Source of the DNA: Micromonospora sp. HNM0581
GTDB taxonomy: Bacteria > Actinomycetota > Actinomycetes > Mycobacteriales > Micromonosporaceae
Length of the DNA stretch: 64,000 nt
Direction: 5' to 3'
Assembly: GCF_012726175.1 (NCBI RefSeq)
Contig: NZ_JAASAD010000019.1
Span: forward strand, 1 to 64,000
Shown here: one piece after another, positions 33,916-42,613 of the stretch
Layout: each line of letters starts with the position of its first letter
Numbering within the stretch: position 1 is the stretch's first letter
Notes under the pieces: model-generated
Seen by the model: the letters and a program-made list of their open reading frames with translations, nothing else
Databases searched by the model: none
Told to the model about the DNA's origin: nothing
Translations under genes and position numbers: made by a program

Positions 33916-34446
33916 GACCTGTGTCACTCCATCCCTGTTGTCCTGCGGCCGGCAACAGCCGAGCCAGGACTGACGTTAGACCGTTTCATGACTTATGTAG
34001 GGAAAATTCGCGTTCTACCATTAGATCGATTTGTCGTCTTCTGTCGTACCGACTGGCCGAGGGGATGTCCACCTGTCCAGTGCGAGGCCAGGATGGGCGG
34101 CCTCGCATTCGCCGGGCGGCTCGCTCCACTCTCGGAGGGATGGGGCGTTTGCCGGGCGCACTTTCGAAAGAATCGAACCATTGCCATGGAAGCGCTCCCA
34201 TGCAAGAATCGCTGCAGCGGTGAGCTGAGCCACACCGCGCAGGCAGGTGTCGAGGGCATCCGGTTCGCCGGGACGACGACCTGGCCGCGACCGGTCGATG
34301 TCGGTCGCCGCACCACCACCAACGCCCGTCCGGGCCGGGCGCTCCCGAAGAATCCCGTTGGCACCGGCGGTCGTCCGCACAGGGCGCCCCTCGGGCCACG
34401 TACCGGGCCCTACGCGGCTCCGGTCTCGCCCAAGGAGATCAGTGGC
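33916..34446. other. 531-nt divergent intergenic region upstream of the cellulase
   Basis: No convincing gene. It must carry the promoters of the leftward surface-protein operon and the rightward cellulase. Visible sites are the palindrome CTTTCGAAAG at 34161-34170 (resembling CGAA/TTCG glycoside-regulator boxes), the CebR-type box at 34187-34200, and the cellulase Shine-Dalgarno AAGGAG at 34432-34437. About 230 nt of leader would follow the operator. Confidence 0.5.
34187..34200. promoter_or_regulatory. CebR/CelR-type operator
   Basis: TGGAAGCGCTCCCA matches the known 14-bp CebR/CelR box TGGGAGCGCTCCCA at 13 positions. In Streptomyces and Thermobifida this LacI-family repressor blocks cellulase genes until cellobiose or a longer oligomer releases it. 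The site is 246 nt upstream of the cellulase ATG. No CebR gene is in the window; the LacI protein at 58.3 kb belongs to the alpha-glucoside operon. Confidence 0.75.
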
Positions 34447-36237
34447 ATGAATGTGTGGAGAAGGCTGTCCGGTCGACGCCGGGCCGTCGCGCTGGCCGGC
34501 GCGGGCGCGCTGGTCGCGGGCAGTTTGGTGACGCTTCCGGTGACCGCGGCCCACGCGGCTACCCAGTGCAACGTGACGTACACGTCGAACGACTGGCAGG
34601 GCGGATTCACCGCCAACATCATTATTAAGAACGTCGGCGACGCGCTCAGCAGCTGGACGCTCGGCTTCACCTTCCCCGACGCCAACCAGCGTCTGGTGCA
34701 GGGCTGGTCGGCGCGGTGGAGCCAGTCGGGCCGGAACGTGACCGCACAGAGCGAGTCGTGGAACGGCAACCTGGCCACCGGCGCCAGCACGAGCATCGGC
34801 TTCAACGGCTCGTGGAGCGGCAGCAACCCCAAGCCCACCTCGTTCACCGTCAACGGGGTGACCTGCAACGGCGGTACCCCGCCGACCACGACCCCGCCGA
34901 CGACCACGCCGCCGACCACGACCCCGCCGACGACCACCCCGCCGACGACCACGCCGCCGACGACGCCGCCGCCCGGCACCAGGGTGGACAACCCGTACGT
35001 GGGTGCCCGGGGCTACGTGAACCCGGAGTGGAAGGCCAAGGCCGAGTCGGTGAGCGGGGGTAACCGCATCTCGAACACCCCGACCGGCGTGTGGCTGGAC
35101 CGGATCGCGGCCATCGAGGGCACCGACAACAGCCAGTCCAACGGCCCGATGGGACTGCGTGACCACCTGGATGAGGCCCTGCGACAGAACGCGCAGTACA
35201 TCCAGATCGTCATCTACAACCTGCCCGGCCGTGACTGCTCCGCACTCGCCTCCAACGGCGAGCTGAAGGCGGACGAACTGCCGAAGTACAAGGCCCAGTA
35301 CATCGACCCGATCGCGGCGATCCAGGCGGATGCGAAGTACCGCAACCTGCGGATCATCAACATCATCGAGATCGACTCACTGCCGAACCTGGTGACCAAC
35401 ACCTCCGGCAACCCCGGCGGCACCGCGATGTGCGACACGGTGAAGGCCAACGGTGCCTACGTCAACGGCGTCGGGTACGCCCTGGCCAAGCTGGGCGCGA
35501 TCCCGAACGTCTACAACTACATCGACGCCGGCCACCACGGTTGGCTGGGCTGGGACAGCAACTTCACCCCGACCGCCCAGGTCCTGCGGCAGGCTGCCAG
35601 CGCTTCCGGTGCCACCACCGCCCACGTGCACGGCTTCATCGTCAACACCGCCAACTACTCGGCGTTGCGTGAGCCGTACGCGAAGGTCACCGACTCGGTG
35701 AACGGGCAGACGGTACGACAGTCCAAGTGGATCGACTGGAACCAGTATAACGACGAGCTCTCCTTCGCTCAGGCGTTCCGCCAGGAACTGGTCCGACAGG
35801 GCTTCGCCAGCAACATCGGGATGCTGATCGACACCTCCCGTAACGGGTGGGGCGGCAGCGCCCGGCCCACCGGTGCGGGCCCGATGACCAGCGTCGACGC
35901 CTACGTGGACGGTGGCCGGATCGACCGGCGTATCCACAAGGGCAACTGGTGCAACCAGTCCGGTGCGGGTCTGGGTGAGCGCCCGCAGGCCGCGCCGGAG
36001 CCGGGCATCGACGCGTACGTCTGGATCAAGCCCCCGGGTGAGTCCGACGGCTCCAGCCGTGAGATCCCGAACAACGACGGCAAGGGCTTCGACCGGATGT
36101 GCGACCCGACCTACACCGGCAACGCGCGCAACGGCAACAACCGCAGCGGTGCCCTGCCGGACGCCCCGATCTCGGGCGCCTGGTTCCCGGCACAGTTCGC
36201 CGAGCTGATGCGCAACGCCTACCCGCCGCTGTCCTGA
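34447..36237 (+). CDS. Secreted GH6 cellobiohydrolase with CBM2
   Basis: A 596-residue exported cellulase. A twin-arginine-like, Arg-rich signal peptide (LSGRRRAVALAGAG, cleavage after AHA near 37) is followed by a family 2 cellulose-binding module (38-140, with CNVTYTSNDWQGGFTANIII), a PTTT-repeat linker (about 143-178) and a GH6 catalytic domain. GH6 markers include IIEIDSLPNLVTN, NYIDAGHHGWLGWDSN, IDTSRNGWGG and AYVWIKPPGESDG. The long active-site loops and the final FDRMCDP region are more like exo-acting Cel6B cellobiohydrolases than endoglucanases. The start ATG 34447 has AAGGAG 9 nt upstream. A CebR-type box suggests cellobiose induction, and an 18-bp hairpin ends the transcript. Confidence 0.94.
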   Translation: MNVWRRLSGRRRAVALAGAGALVAGSLVTLPVTAAHAATQCNVTYTSNDWQGGFTANIIIKNVGDALSSWTLGFTFPDANQRLVQGWSARWSQSGRNVTAQSESWNGNLATGASTSIGFNGSWSGSNPKPTSFTVNGVTCNGGTPPTTTPPTTTPPTTTPPTTTPPTTTPPTTPPPGTRVDNPYVGARGYVNPEWKAKAESVSGGNRISNTPTGVWLDRIAAIEGTDNSQSNGPMGLRDHLDEALRQNAQYIQIVIYNLPGRDCSALASNGELKADELPKYKAQYIDPIAAIQADAKYRNLRIINIIEIDSLPNLVTNTSGNPGGTAMCDTVKANGAYVNGVGYALAKLGAIPNVYNYIDAGHHGWLGWDSNFTPTAQVLRQAASASGATTAHVHGFIVNTANYSALREPYAKVTDSVNGQTVRQSKWIDWNQYNDELSFAQAFRQELVRQGFASNIGMLIDTSRNGWGGSARPTGAGPMTSVDAYVDGGRIDRRIHKGNWCNQSGAGLGERPQAAPEPGIDAYVWIKPPGESDGSSREIPNNDGKGFDRMCDPTYTGNARNGNNRSGALPDAPISGAWFPAQFAELMRNAYPPLS

Positions 36238-36295
36238 CGGGCAAAGGCAAACCAGCCGCCGACAGTAGGTGAGGCGCTGCGGCGGCAGGTCACCC

Positions 36296-36334
36296 GGGCC
36301 CCTGGTCCGACCGAACCGGTCGGACCAGGGGCCC
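36296..36334 (+). terminator. 18-bp perfect hairpin terminator
   Basis: Arms 36296-36313 and 36317-36334 with loop AAC, 58 nt after the cellulase stop. There is no T-tract. It also lies downstream of the leftward hypothetical gene at 36436 and could serve both. Confidence 0.8.
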
Positions 36335-36435
36335 CTCGCGCCGCCTGCGCCACGGTTGCCGTCACCCACCAGCCGGCGTGGTACGCCGCAACCGGCACCG
36401 CCGTCTCAGCGGGGGCGCACCGTGAGGCGGGCGGA

Positions 36436-36666
36436 TCAGGGAACCGTCTTCTCGATCGCTGCGCCGCCGATCTCGTCCAGGTCACGCTGGGCGCGTTCGA
36501 CGTTCTCCGCGGTGAGGTCCTGGCCCCGGGCCATCACCAGGTCCTCCGGCTCCCAGGGCTGCTCCGCGCCGGTGCGGATGTTCGTCCGACCGGCGCCGGT
36601 GCCGGTGCCCGTCGCGCCCGTCTCCGGACGCTCCTCCAGCGGTCGTTTGCGATCACGATCCGTCAT
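36436..36666 (-). CDS. Small hydrophilic hypothetical protein
   Basis: A 76-residue soluble, highly charged protein (MTDRDRKRPLEERPETG...). The N-terminal half is Gly/Thr-rich and disordered; the C-terminal half, EDLVMARGQDLTAENVERAQRDLDEIGGAAIEK, should form one or two helices. The family is unknown to me. The start ATG 36666 has GGAGGGCAGC-type purines upstream. It is followed upstream on the same strand by two larger hypotheticals after about 145 nt, so it may belong to the same unit. No motif allows a functional guess. Confidence 0.68.
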   Translation of the reverse strand: MTDRDRKRPLEERPETGATGTGTGAGRTNIRTGAEQPWEPEDLVMARGQDLTAENVERAQRDLDEIGGAAIEKTVP

Positions 36667-36810
36667 CGCTGCTGCCCTCCTGTCCGCGGGCGATCTCCGG
36701 CCCTGTTCGGCGTACCCGCCCTGCCGGCGCCCATGCCTGGACCGCGTACGCCGAGGGCGGGTACCCCGAAAGTCGGGGTACCCGCCCTGTCCTGACACCG
36801 TTGCGGAAAG

Positions 36811-37599
36811 TCAGCGCCCGAGCACCCGGTCGAGGAAGTCCCGGTACTCGCGGACCGCCACCCGAAGCTGCTCGGTGTCGGCAGCACCGGCCTCCTGCCA
36901 GCCGCCGAGCTTGTTGCGGTGCTCCGCAAGTGCGGCGGACAGCGCCTCCATCGCCTCGCTGACCAGTGACTGCGCCTCGCCGGCCGCGGCCCGGGGGTCG
37001 TCCACGAAGCGCAGCTGGACGTCGCGCCAGCGGTCCCGGAAGCCCTGCGCCGTCGCATCGTCGAACAGGGTCGCCGCTCCGGTGGGTACCGCCGCCTCGG
37101 CAGCGGACGGACCCTCGTCCGAGGTCTGCGTGTCGGGGTCGACCATCGTCGGGGCGGCACTGCCGTAGCCGGCGCCACCCGCCGCCGTGTCGCCGGCACC
37201 GTCGAACTCTGCCGTCGGGTCCGCCCGCCGTCCCTCCCGATCCCCATCGACGGCACCGTCACCAGGTCGCGCGGTGTCCTCCTCGCGTGGGTCGCGTTCG
37301 TCCTCGGGATGCGGGCTGGCCAACGCGGACGCGGCGACCGCGCCGCCGACCGTGCTCGCGCCGAAGGCGGTCGGCACCGGACCGGGCTCGTGGAAATCGG
37401 TTCGCTCACCTTCGGTGCCGGGCCGGCCGTCCCAGGGGCGCCCCCGGTCGGCTGCCGACCGGTCACGATCCGTCGGCTCGTCGGTGGTGCCGACCTCGTC
37501 GCCCGGCTCCCGGTCGTCCCCGGTAGCCGGAACCGCCACCGGGGCGGAGCGTACGGATTCCGGTTGGTCGTTGTTGAGCTGCTGCTCTTCCTGCCGCAT
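36811..37599 (-). CDS. Hypothetical protein with disordered N-half and a helical C-terminal domain
   Basis: 262 residues. The first 170 are low complexity (Asp, Glu, Arg, Gly, Pro) with one small Ala-rich hydrophobic patch (TVGGAVAASALAS near 85-98). The last 90 form a helical domain, GFRDRWRDVQLRFVDDPRAAAGEAQSLVSEAMEAL through LRVAVREYRDFLDRVLG. The same layout, W..(V/L)Q(L/V)RFVD.P and a closing LR.AV..YR..(F/L)..LL segment, occurs in the neighbouring 37610 gene, so the pair are paralogous in that domain. The start ATG 37599 is behind GGAGAG. It lies 10 nt downstream of that gene and is surely co-transcribed. The function is unknown. Confidence 0.82.
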   Translation of the reverse strand: MRQEEQQLNNDQPESVRSAPVAVPATGDDREPGDEVGTTDEPTDRDRSAADRGRPWDGRPGTEGERTDFHEPGPVPTAFGASTVGGAVAASALASPHPEDERDPREEDTARPGDGAVDGDREGRRADPTAEFDGAGDTAAGGAGYGSAAPTMVDPDTQTSDEGPSAAEAAVPTGAATLFDDATAQGFRDRWRDVQLRFVDDPRAAAGEAQSLVSEAMEALSAALAEHRNKLGGWQEAGAADTEQLRVAVREYRDFLDRVLGR

Positions 37600-37609
37600 T
37601 ACGCTCTCC

Positions 37610-38197
37610 TCAGCGGTTGGTGGCGTCGTCGGGGTGGCGCTGTTCCGGCGCCCCCGCGGCGACCGGCGACTCGTCGCCGAGCAGGTCGCTGAAGAGGGCG
37701 CGATAGTGGACGACGGCCTGGCGGAGATCTTCGGTGCCGGCCTCGCCCCGGGAGTTGCGCAGGTGGATCTCGTGCGCATCGCGGTAGTGGCCCAGCGTGC
37801 GCGCGTGCTCGACGGAAAGATGGGCGACCTGGTCGTCGAACTCACCGGTGGGATAGCCGCGTTCGGCGATGAGTCGGCTGACCAGCTCGTCGGCCTGACC
37901 GACGGTCTCGGCGGGGAAGTCGACGAACCGGACCTGGAGTTCCTCCCATGCCTCGGCGTACCGGGCACGGGACTCGGGGGTCAACGGAACCAGTTCGAGT
38001 TCTGCGTGCCGGCGTTCCCGGTCCCGCAACTCGCGCTCGGCGGCGCTGCGGCTGTCCTGCTCGGCGACGACGTGGTCGTACTCCGGGCCGAAACGCTGCC
38101 GGAGCGCCCGGCGACGGCCGGCCACGACGACGGCGGCGGCGAGGGCGGCGACCACCAGGATGACGAGGACGGTGACGACGATCTGCGTGGGCGACAT
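37610..38197 (-). CDS. Membrane-anchored hypothetical protein, paralogue of the 36811 gene
   Basis: 195 residues. An N-terminal transmembrane helix (QIVVTVLVILVVAALAAAVVVAG, 5-27) is followed by RRRALRQRFGPEY and a charged coiled helix. The shared domain begins YAEAWEELQVRFVDFPAETVGQADELVSRLI, continues to LRQAVVHYRALFSDLLG, and ends in a disordered tail. It should sit in the membrane with the domain in the cytoplasm, because Arg residues follow the helix. The start ATG 38197 has AAGGAGGAGT just upstream. It is the first gene of a leftward pair and is divergent from the conservon across about 296 nt. Similar small proteins occur in actinomycetes without assigned function. Confidence 0.83.
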   Translation of the reverse strand: MSPTQIVVTVLVILVVAALAAAVVVAGRRRALRQRFGPEYDHVVAEQDSRSAAERELRDRERRHAELELVPLTPESRARYAEAWEELQVRFVDFPAETVGQADELVSRLIAERGYPTGEFDDQVAHLSVEHARTLGHYRDAHEIHLRNSRGEAGTEDLRQAVVHYRALFSDLLGDESPVAAGAPEQRHPDDATNR

Positions 38198-38493
38198 GAC
38201 TCCTCCTTCGCCCGCAGGTATTCCCGCCACCCACTGATCGCCAATCCCGTTCCGGGGCACTTTCCTGATCCGATTCGGCTGTCGACGAGGCGGAAACCGA
38301 CAGGCAGATCGTCGTCGGGACGTTCGGTAACGTACCGGCCGTCTCGACGGACGGTAGTGCGACCGGCGCGGATTACGTATCCTGCCCAAGGCGCCCGAGC
38401 CGGCGTCCCGGCGGGACAAGCGGGACGCGTCCGGTGACGGCGCTGCCCGGCTGCGCCGGAGCCCTTCCAGCCACCCTTCCGGGCGAGGTCCGA

Positions 38494-41100
38494 TTGAACA
38501 CCCGTGACTGGCCAATCCGCTCGAAGCTGACCGCCTTGGTCGTCGTGCCGGTGACCGCGTTACTGGCACTGTGGATGTTCGCGACCGCGCTGACCTTCGG
38601 GCCGGCGCTCGACCTGCTCGCCGCCCGTACCCTCCTGTACGACCTCGGCAGACCCGGCGAGACGGCGGTTGCCGAGTTGCAACGGGAAAGACGGCTCTCC
38701 GTGGTGCATCTGGCCTCGGCGGGTACCGACTGTGGACAGCCGCCGGCCCAGTGCGTGCTGCCGGCCCTGGTGACACAACGGGTCCGTACCGACGAGGCTA
38801 TCGCCGAGTTGCGTCGTCGAGTTGGCGGAGACCAGCTGCGGGACGCCGCTGGAGAGCTCCTCGAAGCCCGGCTCGACCTTCTCCTCGGCGAGCTGGACGG
38901 ATTGCCGGCTGGCCGCGATCTGATCGACCGCCGGGATCTCGACCGCGCCGCCGCGGTCAGCCTCTACAGCCGAATGATCTCCTCTGCCTTCCACACGTTC
39001 ACCGCCCTGGCAAACCTGCCGGACCACGACCTCAACCGCGAGGCGTTGGCGCTGACCAGCCTCGGCCACTCCCGGGAACTACTCGGTCAGACCGACGCGC
39101 TGGTAGCCGGAGTGCTGACAGCGGGCAGGTTCGCCGAGGGTGAGCACACCTTGCTCGTGCAGGGCATCGGCAATCAGCGGTTCCTGGCCGAGGCCGCGGT
39201 GGCCGACCTGCCCGAGGCGGACCGCGCTGCGTACCAACGGTTGACCGAGCAGGAGGCGTTCGGTCGGCTGCGGGCGATGCAGGACGACATCGTCGGTGCC
39301 ACACCGCAGGGCCGACTCCAACTCGACCCTGCGGTGTGGCAGCAGAGCCACGACGCGGTGCAGGAGTCGCTGCGGGACTTCGAACTGACCCAGGCGGACG
39401 GACTGGCCGATCGTTCGGTGCCGATGGCGGTACGCACCCTGGTGCGGCTGGCGGCTGCCGGACTGCTCGGCCTGTTCGCCGTGGTGCTCTCGCTTGTGGT
39501 GGCGGTCCAGGTCGGTCGCTCCCTCGCGCGGCGGCTGACCCGGGTACGCGGCACCCTCGCCGACGCCGAGCAGCGGCTGCCGGAGGTGGTGAACCGGTTA
39601 CGTGAGGGTGAGCAGGTCGACGTGGCCCGGGAGGCCGTAGTGGCTGACCGGGGCGCCGACGAGATCGGCCAGGTCGCGCAGGCGTTCACCGAGGTACACA
39701 AGGCCGCCATCCGCTCGGCCATGGTCGAGGTGAGCCTGCGGTGTGGCCTCAACGATGTGTTCCTGAACATCGCCCGGCGTAGCCAGGGTCTGGTGCACCG
39801 GCAACTCGCGCTGCTCGACCGGCTGGAACGCGACGCGGAGGATCCCGACCACCTGGCCGAGCTGTTCCGGGTCGACCATCTCGCCACCCGGATGCGGCGG
39901 CACGCGGAGGATCTGGTCATCCTCGCCGGTGCCGCGCCGGGCCGGGGCTGGCGCAACCCGGTCGCCGTGGTGGACCTGATCCGGGGCGCGATCTCCGAGG
40001 TCGAGTCGTACGACCGGGTCGACATCACCACCGTGCAGCCGGCCGGCACGGTCGGAAGGGTGGTGGGCGACATCATCCACCTGCTCGCCGAGCTGGTCGA
40101 GAACGCTACGGCCTTCTCACCCCCCGACTCGCGGGTGGAGATCTCCGGTGAACACGTGGCCCACGGATACGCCCTCTCCGTCACCGACAAGGGGCTCGGC
40201 ATGAGCGAGGCGGCCATCGAGGAGGCGAACCGGAAGCTGGCCCGGTCGCCGCAGTTCGATCCCAGCGAGACTGCCCGGCTCGGCCTGTTCGTGGTGGCCC
40301 GACTGGCCGCCCGGCACGATGTTCGGGTGCGGTTGCGTCGGTCGGAGGCAGCCGGTCTGACCGCGGTGGTGCTCATCCCGACCGACCTGATAACGGACGA
40401 ACCGTCGCCCCTGCCCGACCTGGAAGCGCTGGCGGGAGACGACAAGGGTGCCACGCCGGAGCAGCGGAGACTGGCCCGCGCAACTCGGCTGACCACGTCG
40501 CCCCGACCTCGAACGCGCGCCGGATCATCCGACCCGGTGGCATCCGGCGGTGGCTCGGCCACCGGCGGCGGGGTCTCGGCGGCGGCCGGTACTCCGGGTG
40601 CCGGTTCGGCTGCCGAGCCGGCGGAGGTCGACGGACTGCCCCACCGGGTACGCCGCCGCGGTCCGGTGGCCGATCCGTCAGGTTCGCCGACCGCACCCAC
40701 CACCCCCGGGGTCGGTGCGTCGACCGGACCGGTCCCCACCGACCGGGACGTACGCCGAGGCGACCGGACGCAGGACACGCCCACCGTGGTGCTGCCGACG
40801 GTTACCGCACCGCCCACCCGGGCCGCCGCGATCGACGGTCCGACCGTCCGGCAGCCGGTGGTGCCCCGGCCACACCGTGAGCCGACGCCGCGCAGCCCGC
40901 AGGAGACACGTCGGGTCATGTCGGCGTTGCAGACGGGTACCGCCCGGGGTCGGGAGGCCGCCACCCGAACCTCGGGCCCGGAACCGGTCGCACCGACACT
41001 CGGCAACGAGACCGACCCGAGCACCACACCGCCCGGCTCCCCGCCGTCGACCCGATCGGCGCCGGTGGATCCCCCGACCGCGACTGAGAGGGACGCCTGA
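38494..41100 (+). CDS. cvnA: Conservon sensor kinase CvnA (nitrate/nitrite-sensing domain)
   Basis: First gene of a cvn conservon, a membrane-associated assembly likened to eukaryotic G-protein-coupled systems. From the TTG at 38494 it has 868 residues: a transmembrane helix near 10-32, a periplasmic NIT-type helical sensor (about 40-300), a second helix (VRLAAAGLLGLFAVVLSLVVAVQV), HAMP, a dimerisation region with LVHRQLALLDRLERD, and a HATPase domain (LAELVENATAFSPPDS, DKGLGM). The C-terminal 220 residues are disordered. TTG was preferred because GGGCGAGG lies 5 nt upstream and NTRDWPIRSKL resembles family starts; GTG 38434 would add 20 unlikely residues. The stop and the cvnB ATG share one base. 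Confidence 0.9.
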   Translation: MNTRDWPIRSKLTALVVVPVTALLALWMFATALTFGPALDLLAARTLLYDLGRPGETAVAELQRERRLSVVHLASAGTDCGQPPAQCVLPALVTQRVRTDEAIAELRRRVGGDQLRDAAGELLEARLDLLLGELDGLPAGRDLIDRRDLDRAAAVSLYSRMISSAFHTFTALANLPDHDLNREALALTSLGHSRELLGQTDALVAGVLTAGRFAEGEHTLLVQGIGNQRFLAEAAVADLPEADRAAYQRLTEQEAFGRLRAMQDDIVGATPQGRLQLDPAVWQQSHDAVQESLRDFELTQADGLADRSVPMAVRTLVRLAAAGLLGLFAVVLSLVVAVQVGRSLARRLTRVRGTLADAEQRLPEVVNRLREGEQVDVAREAVVADRGADEIGQVAQAFTEVHKAAIRSAMVEVSLRCGLNDVFLNIARRSQGLVHRQLALLDRLERDAEDPDHLAELFRVDHLATRMRRHAEDLVILAGAAPGRGWRNPVAVVDLIRGAISEVESYDRVDITTVQPAGTVGRVVGDIIHLLAELVENATAFSPPDSRVEISGEHVAHGYALSVTDKGLGMSEAAIEEANRKLARSPQFDPSETARLGLFVVARLAARHDVRVRLRRSEAAGLTAVVLIPTDLITDEPSPLPDLEALAGDDKGATPEQRRLARATRLTTSPRPRTRAGSSDPVASGGGSATGGGVSAAAGTPGAGSAAEPAEVDGLPHRVRRRGPVADPSGSPTAPTTPGVGASTGPVPTDRDVRRGDRTQDTPTVVLPTVTAPPTRAAAIDGPTVRQPVVPRPHREPTPRSPQETRRVMSALQTGTARGREAATRTSGPEPVAPTLGNETDPSTTPPGSPPSTRSAPVDPPTATERDA

Positions 41101-41519
41101 TGCGATCGACGAGGCAGAACGCAGATCTCGACTGGTTGCTCGACGATCTGTTGCAGCGGGTGCCGACCGCGCGGCAAGCCGTGGTGCTGTCGGCGGACGG
41201 CCTCCTGCTGGGCGCCTCCACCGGCCTGGGAACCGCCGATGCTGAGCACCTTTGTGCGCTGGCGTCCGGCCTCTCCAGCCTTGCGCGGGGTGCGAGCCGG
41301 CACCTTACCGGTGGACCGGTCCGGCAGACCGTGGTGGAGATGGAGTCCGCGTACCTCTTCGTCAGCGCGGCGGGCCAGGGCGCGTGCCTGGCGGTCGCCA
41401 GCGACACCGACGCGGACATCGGCCTGGTGGCGTACGAGATGGCGATGCTGGTGACCCGGGTGGGTGAGAAGTTGGGCGCACCGGCTCGGGCGACAGCGGG
41501 TACAACAGATGCGGCCTGA
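41100..41519 (+). CDS. cvnB: Conservon roadblock/LC7 protein CvnB
   Basis: A 139-residue single roadblock/LC7 domain (LDWLLDDLLQRVPTARQAVVLSADGLLLGAS through GLVAYEMAMLVTRVGEKL). In bacteria such proteins act as modulators or GTPase-activating partners for MglA/CvnD-like small GTPases. The length and all secondary-structure segments are normal. Its ATG overlaps the cvnA stop by one base and its 3' end overlaps cvnC by 11 nt, so the complex is translated as a unit. The order A-B-C-D matches all described conservons. Confidence 0.95.
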   Translation: MRSTRQNADLDWLLDDLLQRVPTARQAVVLSADGLLLGASTGLGTADAEHLCALASGLSSLARGASRHLTGGPVRQTVVEMESAYLFVSAAGQGACLAVASDTDADIGLVAYEMAMLVTRVGEKLGAPARATAGTTDAA

Positions 41520-41898
41520 CGTCCCCGGGTATCGCCACGAGTGGCTCGACGATGACGCCGGGCCGGTGGTACGGCCGTACACCCTGACCGGGGGACGTGC
41601 TCGTCCCAGCACGGACGGACTCGATATGGTCGCGTACGTGTCGTCGAAGCCGGATCCGGACCTCGCCGCGTATCCGGAACTGCATCCGGAGCACCGGTTG
41701 CTCGTGGAGTTGGCCGGGCGTGGCACTCCGGTCGTCGAACTCGCCGCGGATCTGGACCTGGCGGTCGGGGTGGTCCGGGTGCTACTTGGTGATCTGCTGT
41801 CCCGCGGGCTGGTCGCCGTGCACCAGCCGTCACGCGCCACGTACCTTCCCGACAACGACATCCTCAAGGCGGTGGTCGATGGACTCCGTGCGTTATGA
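41509..41898 (+). CDS. cvnC: Conservon DUF742 protein CvnC
   Basis: A 129-residue DUF742 protein. VVRPYTLTGGRARPS is the family signature near the N-terminus. It is followed by a winged-helix-like segment in which HPEHRLLVELAGRGTPVVELAADLDLAVGVVRVLLGDLLSRGL has an HTH pattern. The role in the CvnA-D complex is unclear, although binding to CvnA is documented for a related set. The start ATG 41509 lies within the end of cvnB, and the gene overlaps cvnD by 20 nt. The length is normal, with no unusual features. Confidence 0.93.
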   Translation: MRPDVPGYRHEWLDDDAGPVVRPYTLTGGRARPSTDGLDMVAYVSSKPDPDLAAYPELHPEHRLLVELAGRGTPVVELAADLDLAVGVVRVLLGDLLSRGLVAVHQPSRATYLPDNDILKAVVDGLRAL

Positions 41899-42481
41899 CG
41901 GCGAGCGGCGGGGAAATCGGGTTCCCATCGCGCTGAAGATCCTCGTCGCCGGCGGCTTCGGAGCCGGCAAGACGACGCTGGTCAGCGCGTTGAGTGAGGT
42001 CCGACCGTTGCAGACCGAGGAGATTCTGACGGGCGCCGGCATCGACACCGACGACCTTTCCGGTGTGGAGACCAAGACGACCACCACCGTGGCGATGGAC
42101 TTCGGTCGGATCACCATCAACGACGACCTCCAGCTGTACCTGTTCGGTACGCCGGGGCAGGACCGGTTCTGGTTCCTCTGGGACGAGCTGGCGTTCGGTG
42201 CGCTCGGCGCGGTGGTGCTCGCCGACACCCGACGGCTGGCCGACTGTTTCCCCTCGATCGACTACTTCGAGCGGCGGGGTGTTCCGTTCGTGGTGGGGGT
42301 GAACTGCTTCGACGACGCCCGGCGGTTCAGTCTGGGGCAGGTGCGCAGGGCCCTGGATCTGGATCCGGACGTGCCGATGATGCTCTGCGACGCCCGTGAT
42401 CGGCAGTCCGGCAAGACCGTGTTGATCTCGCTTGTCGAGCACGTCGCCCGCCATCGGGGTCAGCCCGTACCAGTGGCCTGA
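41879..42481 (+). CDS. cvnD: Conservon small GTPase CvnD
   Basis: A 200-residue Ras-like GTPase of the CvnD/MglA group. G1 is GGFGAGKTT (about 25-33), the switch region has TTTTVAMDFGRI, and G3 is LFGTPGQDRFWFLW, with Pro-Gly as in this group. The NKXD motif is replaced by VNCFDDA. It is the signal-output component of the conservon. Downstream targets in Streptomyces affect development and antibiotic production. It overlaps cvnC by 20 nt and is the last gene of the operon; no clear terminator is seen in the next 130 nt. Confidence 0.94.
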   Translation: MDSVRYDGERRGNRVPIALKILVAGGFGAGKTTLVSALSEVRPLQTEEILTGAGIDTDDLSGVETKTTTTVAMDFGRITINDDLQLYLFGTPGQDRFWFLWDELAFGALGAVVLADTRRLADCFPSIDYFERRGVPFVVGVNCFDDARRFSLGQVRRALDLDPDVPMMLCDARDRQSGKTVLISLVEHVARHRGQPVPVA

Positions 42482-42613
42482 GCCGACACCGGTGACCCGG
42501 GTGCTGGCCGGTCGGCACGACCTGGTCGGTTTGCGGTGGGAGGTCTGGTCCGTGGTGCGGGGGGAAGAGCTGTAGAGGTGGATTCGACGGGAACGAGCGG
42601 AGGGCGGCGATCG

